From contig CM022673.1 of assembly GCA_012295275.1 (NCBI GenBank), positions 14,673,288 to 14,737,287 on the forward strand: a stretch of DNA of 64,000 nucleotides, given 5' to 3'. The translations under genes were made by a program, and so were the position numbers. The DNA comes from Chrysomallon squamiferum. Lineage: Eukaryota; Mollusca; Gastropoda; Neomphalida; Peltospiridae. Positions within the stretch are counted from its first letter, which is position 1; each line of letters starts with the position of its first letter. Under the pieces are notes generated by a model. That model had not been told where the DNA came from. It searched no databases and was given only the letters and a program-made list of their open reading frames with translations. Shown here in pieces: positions 14,829 through 33,645 of the stretch.

Positions 14829-14834
14829 TTTAAT
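14829..14834 (-). terminator. Possible polyadenylation signal ATTAAA
   Basis: ATTAAA on the minus strand, about 53 nt past the stop of the intronless gene, followed in transcript direction by a long T-run. Weak evidence on its own, but the position is suitable. Confidence 0.35.
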
Positions 14835-14886
14835 AAGCATGTCAAGTGTTTGTTAAAAGTTGGTGCTTATGTTATCATGCTGGAAT

Positions 14887-16782
14887 TTACGGCATGCCAC
14901 CAAGCGCCGTAGCCTTCCTCCTGGTTCCTGCTGTTGCCCCAGGTCGCCTCTGTCTCTTCACGCCAACAGGAAGAGGAGATCGTCGTGGTAAAGACAGAAC
15001 CTTCAGTCGACTGTGTTCATCAAATCCAGCCTCTATACAACCGTTCGAGAGAACCACTCTGCCATTAGCCGTCATCAGGCTGTGTACGTCTCGTCTGACC
15101 GAGACACTGCGGTCTTGATTTATCGAGACTTCCAGGAACGGAGTCTGCACGTGACAGATGCCGGTGTGTGGCGACAGTTTGATAATCTTAGGCCCAGTCT
15201 CCACTGTTACTTCTCCACGTGATCTGCGTGTTATTTTGACTCCATTGATGCGAACGATGACCCCTCCTTTAGGCAGATTTTCATACTCGGCTTTCGAAGC
15301 AAGATCCAGACACTGTGAAACCAGATTCTGTCCGTAACCTTCAGAAGAGAAGAGCAAGTTGACTGAACTGTCTTTAGATAGGTCATTAAAGTTAGGAGTG
15401 GCGGGCTCTATCTGAGTGTAGTCAAATTTGAAACAGCTCATCTCATTGGCAAATTGAATGTCACGTGATGTCATTTTTGCTTGAACTCCTCCTATATCTA
15501 TGTCCATCGCTGTTCCATTCTGCAGCAGTTTAATGATGGGATGGAAAATGCTGCTCATGTTTCCTTTGCTGCTTAAAGCGATCGCCATTTGACGGTTGTG
15601 ACTGACCAGACGAACTGTTCGGTCCACCAGCATCTCTACAGAAATGTCGTCTTTGAGAAGAACGGTGATCAGCCCAGCATGCGACACGTAGATTGAAGGG
15701 TAAATGAATGATGACGGCTCTCCAGAAAAGTCGAACTGGTTAGGAGCTGAAGGATGGAACTCTGGATACGTTGGAGGTGGGGGAGGAGGTGGAGGTGGGG
15801 GTGGCGTTTGGTATTCATTATTCCCCGAAACATAAGAACCGTTGTTGCTCCAGTAATGCTGTGGTGCGCTCTGAGGACGGGGTGGCGTTTGAGGAGTGTA
15901 ATCCAAGGGAGTTGTCCACGTAGCCCATGTATTGCCTTGCGAGCCCTGTGATGAATACTGGAAGCCGTTGTTGACTGGAGGGTTAGACTGCGTTACTTGG
16001 TTCGTGTACTGATAACCGTTGTTTGCAGGCGGGTTGTTCTGTGTCCCCTGAGACGAGTACTGGAAGCCATTGTTGACGTTAGGGTTAGCTTGTTGCTGCA
16101 AGTACTGAGGTGGAAGAGCATTTGAGAGATGCTGAATTAAATTATCCTGGGGTGCTGGTTGAACCTGGCCTGTATACATCTGATTACCCCATTCAGAACT
16201 GAGATAACTGGCGGTGGTCTCTGGCACAGAAACGTTATACTGCTGTGACATGTACATAATACTCTGAGTCTGTGGCTCACCGCATTCGTTCGATGTGTCC
16301 AACGCCATAGCACCTTGAATGTCTTGATTTGCAATTGGAATTTCTTCTCCATTTTCTGTTTTATGAATCTTCCCGATGTCCGTGGTTACAACGTAAGGCG
16401 AAGAATGTTTACAAATAACTTCAATCTCGTCGTCAGTTATAGACGAATCCCAGGCACTGGAATGTGTATGTTCTTCTGTAGCCACGTCCAGCATTTCACC
16501 CTGCTCTATTTCTGTGTCATCGGGAGTTACTTTTAGTACCTCACCTTCTGCAGGAACAATATCTTCATTAGCAGGCTTGTCTGCAAAGTTATTCAGATTA
16601 ATGTCTTGTATTGACTTTGAAATCTGCTGAGCTTCCTCTGCGTTTTCAACGTCATCAACAACTCTGTGCATCATATCTGTCAAAACATCAAGAGCAATAC
16701 TACCTGGGTGTTCTTGGTTACAAATAACATCTTCTTCCGAGTCTTGCTTGTTGCAGATGTTGTTGTGTGTTCCTCTATCCAT
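14887..16782 (-). CDS. Intronless gene for a 631-aa protein of unrecognised family
   Basis: A single uninterrupted frame from ATG (MDRGTHNNIC) to TAA, more GC-rich than its surroundings and clearly coding. Residues 1-200 are acidic and look disordered. About 225-320 are Q/N/P-rich, with three imperfect copies of NNGFQYSSQG separated by TQ(S/N)NPP. About 323-335 is a run of prolines. From about 345 to 600 the sequence is compact, with alternating hydrophobic segments (SIYVSHAGLITVLLKDD, VDRTVRLVS, GGVIVRINGVKITRR) that suggest a beta-rich globular domain. The C-terminus is basic (VKRQRRPGATAGTRRKA), possibly a nuclear localisation signal. I do not recognise the family and assign no function. 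Lack of introns amid intron-rich neighbours raises a retrogene origin, but no A-tail or target-site duplication was established. Confidence 0.85.
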   Translation of the reverse strand: MDRGTHNNICNKQDSEEDVICNQEHPGSIALDVLTDMMHRVVDDVENAEEAQQISKSIQDINLNNFADKPANEDIVPAEGEVLKVTPDDTEIEQGEMLDVATEEHTHSSAWDSSITDDEIEVICKHSSPYVVTTDIGKIHKTENGEEIPIANQDIQGAMALDTSNECGEPQTQSIMYMSQQYNVSVPETTASYLSSEWGNQMYTGQVQPAPQDNLIQHLSNALPPQYLQQQANPNVNNGFQYSSQGTQNNPPANNGYQYTNQVTQSNPPVNNGFQYSSQGSQGNTWATWTTPLDYTPQTPPRPQSAPQHYWSNNGSYVSGNNEYQTPPPPPPPPPPPTYPEFHPSAPNQFDFSGEPSSFIYPSIYVSHAGLITVLLKDDISVEMLVDRTVRLVSHNRQMAIALSSKGNMSSIFHPIIKLLQNGTAMDIDIGGVQAKMTSRDIQFANEMSCFKFDYTQIEPATPNFNDLSKDSSVNLLFSSEGYGQNLVSQCLDLASKAEYENLPKGGVIVRINGVKITRRSRGEVTVETGPKIIKLSPHTGICHVQTPFLEVSINQDRSVSVRRDVHSLMTANGRVVLSNGCIEAGFDEHSRLKVLSLPRRSPLPVGVKRQRRPGATAGTRRKATALGGMP

Positions 16783-16879
16783 GTTTTCAGGAACATGGAC
16801 ATAAACAAAACTTATTTTAAAATATTGTCGGGTTTGTAAATATTTCGGTAATAACTGGCAGCATACTATAAAATGTGTA

Positions 16880-16904
16880 TGACGTCACAGTTGCAATGAC
16901 GTCA
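16880..16904. promoter_or_regulatory. Pair of perfect cAMP-response elements (TGACGTCA)
   Basis: Two palindromic TGACGTCA octamers at 16880-16887 and 16897-16904, 17 bp apart, about 100-120 bp upstream of the ATG of the minus-strand intronless gene. CREB/CREM/ATF proteins bind this octamer. A GTAAGT on the minus strand at 16904-16909 could instead be a 5'UTR donor, which would put the elements inside a leader intron. Confidence 0.55.
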
Positions 16905-16970
16905 CTTACCAGGAGTCCGTAACCGTTCTGCATTTCATAAAGTAATTTGAATTGAAATATTTTGTTAACG

Positions 16971-16971
16971 A

Positions 16972-17018
<47 letters not shown>

Positions 17019-17111
17019 TCATTAGTTTCACGAAAATGACAAAATAAAACGTAGTTTATAATTTTTTTATTTAGAACTGCATTATTGTTAGAAGTGATAT
17101 TGTTTGTTTTA

Positions 17112-17179
<68 letters not shown>

Positions 17180-17181
17180 TT
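16971..17181. repeat. Two (TTA)n microsatellites
   Basis: Runs at about 16981-17014 and 17117-17181, separated by 100 bp of AT-rich sequence in the divergent intergenic region. Confidence 0.9.
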
Positions 17182-17639
17182 AACTTTTTTATGCAAAACT
17201 GTAAATAATAAATGTCAATTTATTTTAATTATACTTGTTTTTTGTTATTTATTTATGTATTTGTTACATAAAGCTTGTGATTCACTCCTGGTATAGTCAT
17301 ACAAGAATAAAGTAACAACGTTTAAAAATTATTATTTCTTTAATTTATTATTATTGTGAACATCATCATCATCATTAGTAGTAGTTGTAGTAGTTACCTA
17401 GTTTATTAACAATGTCTCTTATATTTTTATATGATGTTACTATTATCGAATTCGTCCTTTTAGAAAAGAAAACTATCAGCAATTATATCTATTTGTTATG
17501 AAACGAACTTATGTATTAAATAATATATTACTAGAATAACCTTTCTTGTATAAGATTTAGTCAATGTTAACGAGACTTTACAAAATGTAAAACAGTGCAA
17601 AACCAAGAATAACATGCATTCCCGTGACTGAGAAATCTT

Positions 17640-17971
17640 AAGTTTTAGTAACTTGGCAACTACCTAAACCGCGTGAGAAAATACTGGCAGAGTCGGCGCA
17701 GTTTATAGCAAAATAAACAGTTTGTGATCTAACAGTAAGGAACGTATAATTAAATTCTGGCCGACGTGTATGTTTTACGAGATTTCGCTGCAGGAGTCTA
17801 CCTTTCACACTCTAATTTCGAATTTTTATTTGCCTCGATGCGTCACACCATGCATGACCAAACACATCTCGAGTGTAAAGGTCAGCTGTGAGGCGCGACA
17901 TCTAAAACTTTGAGTGACCACATCAAACCGTAGTGTTGTTTTCACAGTATCTGGGACAAATGATTTGTCGG
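17640..17971 (+). promoter_or_regulatory. Putative promoter and non-coding first exon of the deiodinase gene
   Basis: A more GC-rich, CpG-containing stretch in AT-rich surroundings, ending in TTGTCGG followed by GTATGT (17972-17977), a good donor. The deiodinase ATG sits 6 nt after an acceptor (TGTTACAG, ending 18525), so a spliced leader exon upstream is expected and this is the best candidate. Inferred only from the sequence. Confidence 0.35.
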
Positions 17972-18384
17972 GTATGTATTTGACAGTCTTTTAATTCATA
18001 TATTTATTAATAACACCGTTCATAACATATTTATTACAATACTATATAAATAACTTGTGTTGCAGTTATATACTACAGCGTATATCTGGATTGCAGGGTT
18101 TAAAAATAAAAAGACCTCGTGATCAGAGAAGATGTACAGTTTTTGTCTGTCAGAATGTAATTAGTCATTCCTTGTTTTAACTGATAGTCTCTCTCTCTCC
18201 ATCCATAATTTGTATGTTTATTTTCAATAAAACCTTAATACATATCTCATGCTCGATTAGTTACAAAAATTGCATTTAAAAAAAAAACCACAACCCCCCC
18301 CCATAAAAACAGCAACCGAAAAACTCACACAAGCTTGCAGAAAGTTAAATTGTACGTGTTTGTAACTACTGTGCATAGGCATTA

Positions 18385-18388
<4 letters not shown>

Positions 18389-18416
<28 letters not shown>
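18389..18416. repeat. (AAT)n microsatellite
   Basis: Nine AAT units in the presumed deiodinase leader intron. Confidence 0.85.
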
Positions 18417-18417
<1 letters not shown>

Positions 18418-18531
18418 TTAATTTAGTACTAGTATTGGTACTATTATTATAAACAAAATTTAAAAGTTGAAAACGTGTAGTAATTTATATTATGTTAATT
18501 TACAGATCATTGTTTCATGTTACAGTTGACG

Positions 18532-19299
18532 ATGTTTCCAGCCAAAGATCCTCGACTCTCCTGGTTCAGATACATTCGTGCATGTTTTATTTTAACAGCG
18601 GACATCATGCTGCTTATTATGCTTCGTGTGCTCGAGGTATTCCGATCGTTCCCGAGACTTACACCAGCTGTCACTAAGTTGATCAGATTTGTCGAGTGGA
18701 TTCCAGAAAAATTTCAAGGACTTACAGTCAAGATTTCAACTTTCGGAATCACGAATGTTCGATTTTTTCACATCATTCGCGCCTGGAAATACGAGCTCTA
18801 TAAGTTGTCGGAAGTTGGCAAAAAGGCCCCGGATGTCGACGTAGTGAAATACGAAGGAGGTGTTTGTCGTCTGCTTGATTTCATGAAGAAAGGACGCCCT
18901 CTGGTGGTGGTGTTTGGAAGTTGTACCTGACCTCCTTTTATAGAGCACTTCAAGGATGTCAGAAAAGCTATCAGAACGTTTTCTGACGTCGCTGATTTTG
19001 TCGTCGTGTATCTGGAAGAAGCTCATCCTCCACAATGGTGGACTCGTCCCAACAACTACGTGATCAACATCCACGAAGATATCAAAGAACGTCTGCAAGC
19101 AGCGTCCATTTTGAAAGAGCTTGGAGTTCCGTGTGATCTCGTTCTGGACGACATGGACAACGCCGCCAACCGCGCTTTTGGAGGACAACCAGAACGTGTG
19201 TGTGTCGTTGAGGACGGTGTTTTGACGTATGAAAGTGCGAAAGGCCCGTTTGGGTTCACCATGAAAGAAGTTGAAAAACGACTGTCCAAACTTCAGTAA
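18532..19299 (+). CDS. Iodothyronine deiodinase, selenoprotein with in-frame TGA (Sec)
   Basis: 255 residues in one coding exon if TGA at 18928-18930 is read as selenocysteine (residue 133). The frame is open on both sides of the TGA and homologous to deiodinases throughout. An N-terminal membrane anchor (residues about 11-40, ACFILTADIMLLIMLRVLEV) is followed by the thioredoxin-like domain with FGSCT-Sec-PPF, then VVYLEEAHPPQWW (Glu163, His165) and NIHEDIKERLQAA (His181). These match the catalytic Sec, Glu and His of vertebrate DIO enzymes. These membrane enzymes remove iodine from thyroxine and related iodothyronines. The end GPFGFTMKEVEKRLSKL matches the family C-terminus. The start is the ATG just after the acceptor at 18525, with A at -3; an upstream in-frame ATG at 18517 lies across that acceptor. 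Type 1, 2 or 3 cannot be assigned, and invertebrate substrates are uncertain. Confidence 0.95.
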
Positions 19300-19305
19300 A
19301 CTTAA

Positions 19306-19340
<35 letters not shown>
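19306..19340 (+). repeat. (GAT)n microsatellite in the deiodinase 3'UTR
   Basis: Eleven GAT-type units begin a few bases after the TAA stop. They contain many ATGA tetramers but no pairing arm of the SECIS kind. Confidence 0.85.
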
Positions 19341-19343
<3 letters not shown>

Positions 19344-19405
19344 TATTTTAGAAAGTCAACTAAAAGAAATTAATTAATAGTGTTTGATAATTTCATGTTA
19401 AAATG

Positions 19406-19482
19406 TTGTTTGAAGTGTTACAATGATGAAACAAATAAAAAAATAAAAATGTTTGTTTTGGATACGAAAACACAACAAACAG
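19406..19482 (+). promoter_or_regulatory. SECIS element in the deiodinase 3'UTR
   Basis: A stem-loop fits by hand. Lower helix TTGTTTG (19406-19412) pairs with CAAACAG (19476-19482), there is a 2x2 AA/AA mismatch, then GTGTT (19415-19419) pairs with AACAC (19469-19473). An internal loop follows, then the non-Watson-Crick core ATGA (19426-19429) opposite GGA (19460-19462). The upper helix is AAACAAA (19429-19435) against TTTGTTT (19452-19458), extendable by two pairs, and the apical loop is made of A's. Order and spacing match a eukaryotic SECIS with unpaired apical AA. It lies 107 nt after the stop of a gene that needs one. Binding by SBP2 to recode the TGA is inferred from the family. Confidence 0.8.
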
Positions 19483-19609
19483 TTAAAAAGATACATGTTG
19501 GTTTATTTAATACTGTTTGTTTGTTTGTTTTCTTCAAATACTTTTTTCTTGTTTGTTTGTTTCAATGTTTTAAAAAAATGTGAAAAAAGACATGTATTTC
19601 TATAGTTTT

Positions 19610-19615
19610 AATAAA
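19610..19615 (+). terminator. Polyadenylation signal AATAAA for the deiodinase
   Basis: AATAAA about 310 nt past the stop and 130 nt past the SECIS. A second AATAAA lies near 19709. Confidence 0.5.
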
Positions 19616-19954
19616 ATACGACTCAAAGATATGGGTGATGGTGTGGGTGTGGGTGTGGGTGTGGGTGTGTCTGTGAGTGTGTTTGTAAAATATAGCAGTT
19701 TTTACCAATAAATAAAAATTACTGAAAGTTTCTCTATTATTTTTACTTTATATATTTATTTATTTATTTATTTATTTATGTATTTATTTATTTACTTACG
19801 TACTTAGTTTTATTTCTTATTTTTGTATTGCTAAATACACTGTTATTATAAGAAGTATTGTGAAATAAACCGTCAAGTAAAGATACATACTGAATTAGTA
19901 AAATAAATAGAGACCACAAATTAAATAACCCCTGAAATAACTGTTAATAGCACC

Positions 19955-19955
<1 letters not shown>

Positions 19956-20040
<85 letters not shown>
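19956..20040. repeat. (GA)n microsatellite
   Basis: About 42 perfect GA units in the intergenic gap between the deiodinase and the hydrolase (19300-20511). Nothing else is recognised there apart from 3'UTR signals and a TTTA run at about 19750-19792. Confidence 0.95.
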
Positions 20041-20043
<3 letters not shown>

Positions 20044-20414
20044 CACTATCAATACAGATATTTAGTAATGCCCACCTCCTTATTACAGACAAACTTATCT
20101 CAGTTATCTCCCCTTGGACAAAGCTATTTTATGTTAACATTCTTGTACGTGTTTGTGTATTTTTTTCACTTTTTCAATGCTGACCCCAGTCTACACTAGA
20201 CTTTATTGTCATTAGTAAATTCTGCAGTCATCGTCATCCCTCCCACATTTTCATACAAATCTTCTCTCAAAAATAATCGCAACGTTTAAAACGTTCATTC
20301 TGAACAAACTTCTGCCGTTCGCGTTAATTTAGAAATTTAGCTTGTCTCTGTTTTAAATATCAGGTGGATGGACACACAGCTTCTTGGATACTTTGTTTCA
20401 GAAACAAAATATGG

Positions 20415-20420
20415 TTTATT
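20415..20420 (-). terminator. Polyadenylation signal AATAAA for the hydrolase gene
   Basis: AATAAA on the minus strand 92 nt past the TGA stop at 20512-20514. Confidence 0.5.
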
Positions 20421-20511
20421 TCCGACTTTTTTTCTTCTTCTTCTTCCCTTTTTTTTTTTTTTTATAATGACCTCCCTGAGTAATTTTTCTATTTTAAAAA
20501 ATGCGTACAGA

Positions 20512-29950
<9,439 letters not shown>

Positions 29951-30270
29951 TTTGATACAGAAAGAGGTAACAGTAATACACACATTTATGCCTGTGTCTG
30001 CTAAAAGTTGGTCTTCAAATAGTCCACATCAGTCAACTGCATATAAACTGTTTTAAACATCACTGTTTGTTAGAGCCAGACATATTGGTACCGGAATCGA
30101 AAATTTATCTTTATCAAAACAGAACTGAGATGTGTCAGTTTGTCAGAACATAGTATGGAATTGTCTTCAGAACTTAACACTCTCTTCTTATCAGAAGTGA
30201 ACTAAATTGTCTCTGTCAGAGCAAAACACATAAATAAATCAGTCATATTTTCTTCTGTGCACATCTGTGA

Positions 30271-30640
30271 ATCTGTATCACATACTCACTATACCTGTCT
30301 CTGTACATACGTATTCATTGCACCTGTGTCTGTATATACGTATTCACTGCACCTGTGTCTCTATATACGTATTCACTGCACCTGTCTCTGTATATACATA
30401 CTCACTGCACCTGTCTCTGTATATACATACTCACTGCACCTGTCTCTGTATATACGTACTCACTGCACCTGTGTATCTGTACAGACGTACTCACTACTCC
30501 TGTGTCTGTTTAAATACGTATTCACTACTATTAATTTCTGTATATACGTACTCACTACAACACTATATATATATACGTATTCACTACACCTCTGTCTGAA
30601 TAAACGTGCTCACCACACCTGGAAGTGAGTATACGCAAAC
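30271..30640. repeat. Minisatellite, about 30-bp unit, roughly 12 copies
   Basis: Unit resembles CACTGCACCTGTCTCTGTAT followed by ATACGTACT, with copies diverging toward the right end. It lies 320 bp upstream of the hydrolase start codon. Because the unit length is a near multiple of three, it keeps two plus-strand frames open (repeating TYSLHLCLYIR-like peptide), which I do not call genes. Confidence 0.9.
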
Positions 30641-31461
30641 TCACCACACGGTATTTTACAACGTCTGCGTTTGACAAAACAAAAGTCGAGAAACGCTAAC
30701 GTAGTGAACAGCGCACGGCTACAGCACGCAGCGGAACACACTACGTTATCAGTTTACAATGATAACACACGAGTGACGGCCAGTCATAACGGAACATTTG
30801 TTCCAATCTGCTTAAACTCGACTTTCTGCAGCAGAGTGGTCCTCTCTGTGATCCGACACCGGAGACCACACCTTTCTTCCTCTGCACAGACGTTTGTGAG
30901 GGTGAGTCAAATTAAAATAACTCCCAGAAAGCTAGGTTCAGCATCAAACAAACGATATATGAACGCTATAGTTTATAACTGATTATAAGCTGTCAAATGT
31001 CGTGTCAAGCAACTGACCGACATGTAATATTTACTTTGTAAATCTGACTTGTATCAAGTGACCGTTACCATAGTCCGAGAGATACTTAAATAAACATTTA
31101 ATTGTTTATACCACAATACCACAGTCCGACACTTATTTGTATAAATACTGAAATTTCCTTTAGTTTACCTTTATAACTCAATAGATATATAAACATTTAA
31201 ATATCTTACACATAATGCTGATGTCACAGTATCCTGGTAATGTATGAATATAAACATTGAGATTTTTGATACAATAAATAAAAACAGTGAAATATATACA
31301 GCTATATGTTTGTTCTGAAACGTCTGTGTGTGTGTGTGTGTGTGTGTGTCTCTGTCACTTTCTCATCTCTGACTTCATGTATCTCTCATTTTTTCTCTCT
31401 TTATCTCTCTCTAGCTCTGTCCCTCTTTCCATCTCTCTATTTCTCTGTATTTCCCATCTCC

Positions 31462-31705
<244 letters not shown>

Positions 31706-32233
31706 GTAATCATATATATCACACACACGCTGTTTTCTGTGTATTAAAAACGAGTTCACATGAAACTGTGCTATCAGGGTGAACTGAACACAACCTGGCT
31801 GTTTCTGCTGAAATGTCTTTATGATGACTTTTTTTTTTACTTGTTTGTGCTATCAGTGTTTTTCCCTTAATCTCTTCAGTCACATTTTTTTATCCTTTAT
31901 GAATGTTTTATGTATAAGTAACGACTTTTAATTTAATTTTATTTGCAGTCAGACAGCTTCTCTCTAGATTACTTAAATTACAAACTTACTTAATGTAAAA
32001 TCTTACTTGTGAAAATCAGTACAGTTTTCAGAAAATGGAAGAAGAAAATGAAAATGATTCCGACGACAGTAGCAAGGACGACATGACACGATGATGATAG
32101 TGATTATAGTGTTGGTGATGGAGATGATGATGATGATGACGATAACATCAGTATTGAAGATAAAGTGGTTTTTTTTTAATACTTAATATGATGAGGATGA
32201 TAACAATGATGATGAAGAGATTATATCTTAAGT

Positions 32234-32236
<3 letters not shown>

Positions 32237-32320
<84 letters not shown>
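32237..32320. repeat. (CT)n microsatellite
   Basis: Forty-two perfect CT units, intergenic. Confidence 0.95.
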
Positions 32321-32324
<4 letters not shown>

Positions 32325-32939
32325 ACACAAATAACAAATACACCTATACATCTCCATTCTGCTGTTTCCGCGCAGACAAACACACAAAGTAAATAAGCAC
32401 AAAAATCAGTTCCAGACGAGAGAACTTACACGTATTAATTATCGTTAAAAGAACAACGTATTTTTAGAAACTCTGGAAAAGCAAAGCCTTTGCGTATTCT
32501 ACATACTCGACATAGTTTTAATTAAACAGGAATAGAACACTTTGTTTTTGTTCAATTGTTGCACTGTTCAGAATGAGAATGTCAAAAGTGAACGGAAATA
32601 TCAAACTTGAGTACAGCAGATTTTTACAATAATCCCTCTTATTACCAACTTCGACATAACATTGGAATATCAGCAACATGCTGTTTCCATGGTAACATTA
32701 TGTACGTTTGCTCCCGTATACATTAAGATGACTGTCCCTCCTTTGAACATATGTTACTACGATTTCTACTACTTGCAATACCACTACTAGACTTACTAGT
32801 ATTTATACTAGTATTACTATTAACTTTACAATTGTTCTTTATAATACTTCTACTATTACTTTATAATTAATAGTAAAGTAACTCCGGTAGGATCAACAGA
32901 AAAATAATAAATAATAGATTTTGTGCGTATATTTACCGA

Positions 32940-32940
32940 G

Positions 32941-32984
<44 letters not shown>
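32940..32984. repeat. (GT)n microsatellite
   Basis: About 22 GT units. Confidence 0.9.
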
Positions 32985-32986
<2 letters not shown>

Positions 32987-33479
32987 TTCGTGCCTGTGTG
33001 AATATTGTTTTAATTCAAGATAACCAAAAATTTCTACTAACTAAATCACTGATTAATTAATTAAAACAGAAAAATAACATGGATTCCTCTTATTTTTATT
33101 TTTTGTTTTTTTATTTTTTTCAATCGGCTTATACGATCTTCATATTTTTTAGCAGGATGTGCAATTATTGTACAGAGAAAGTTTATTTTGCAGTGAGAGT
33201 GACATTTTTTTTCTCACACACACATACATACATACACACACTATCTGTCTATCTATCTATTTATCTATGTATATAAATATATAACTATCTACCTATCCCT
33301 CCTCTCTCACTCTCTTTCCCTCACTCAATCACACATACTCTTTTGTTGTTTTAAAACTTATTCCAGATTAACAAAACAAAAAAAAAAAATACAAAAAAGA
33401 ATTTTATTAGTTCACTGCTTGCTATCTGTTAGTGGCGTCCGGTTTACTCTGAAAAATAACATAACTATAAATAATTAGT

Positions 33480-33645
33480 ACCTGTAGATAGTTCACCTGA
33501 AAATAATCTAATTTTTACTTATCTAATTAATACCTGTAGATAGTCCACCTGAAAATAATCTACTTTTTACTTATCTAATTAATGCCTGTAGATAATTTAC
33601 CTGAAAATAATCTAATTCTTACTTATTTATTTAGTACCTGTAGAA
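33480..33645. repeat. Tandem repeat, 52-bp unit, just over three copies
   Basis: CCTGTAGATAGT(T/C)CACCTGA followed by AAATAATCTA and TTTTTACTTATCTAATTAAT recurs at exact 52-bp spacing. Confidence 0.85.

Larger units (their letters stand above)
13452..14886. other. Intergenic region between the ADAM 5' end and the 3' end of the intronless gene
   Basis: The part from about 13.45 to 13.6 kb should hold the ADAM promoter and 5'UTR, but no clear TATA or initiator stands out. The remainder is AT-rich with a long TTA repeat and an A-run at 14789-14813. No coding signal seen. Confidence 0.55.

Noticed and set aside
14846-16536. Plus-strand open frames across the intronless gene
   Set aside because: They are antisense shadows of the 631-aa minus-strand frame.
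18928-18930. Stop codon that would make the deiodinase a pseudogene
   Set aside because: The codon is TGA at the exact Sec position, the frame is conserved on both sides and a SECIS follows in the 3'UTR.
18736-19289. Minus-strand open frames over the deiodinase
   Set aside because: Antisense shadows of the deiodinase coding exon.
30671-30982. Plus-strand open frame of 103 codons near the hydrolase promoter
   Set aside because: No family resemblance, no good start context and no splice partner. It is more likely promoter or 5'UTR sequence of the opposite strand.
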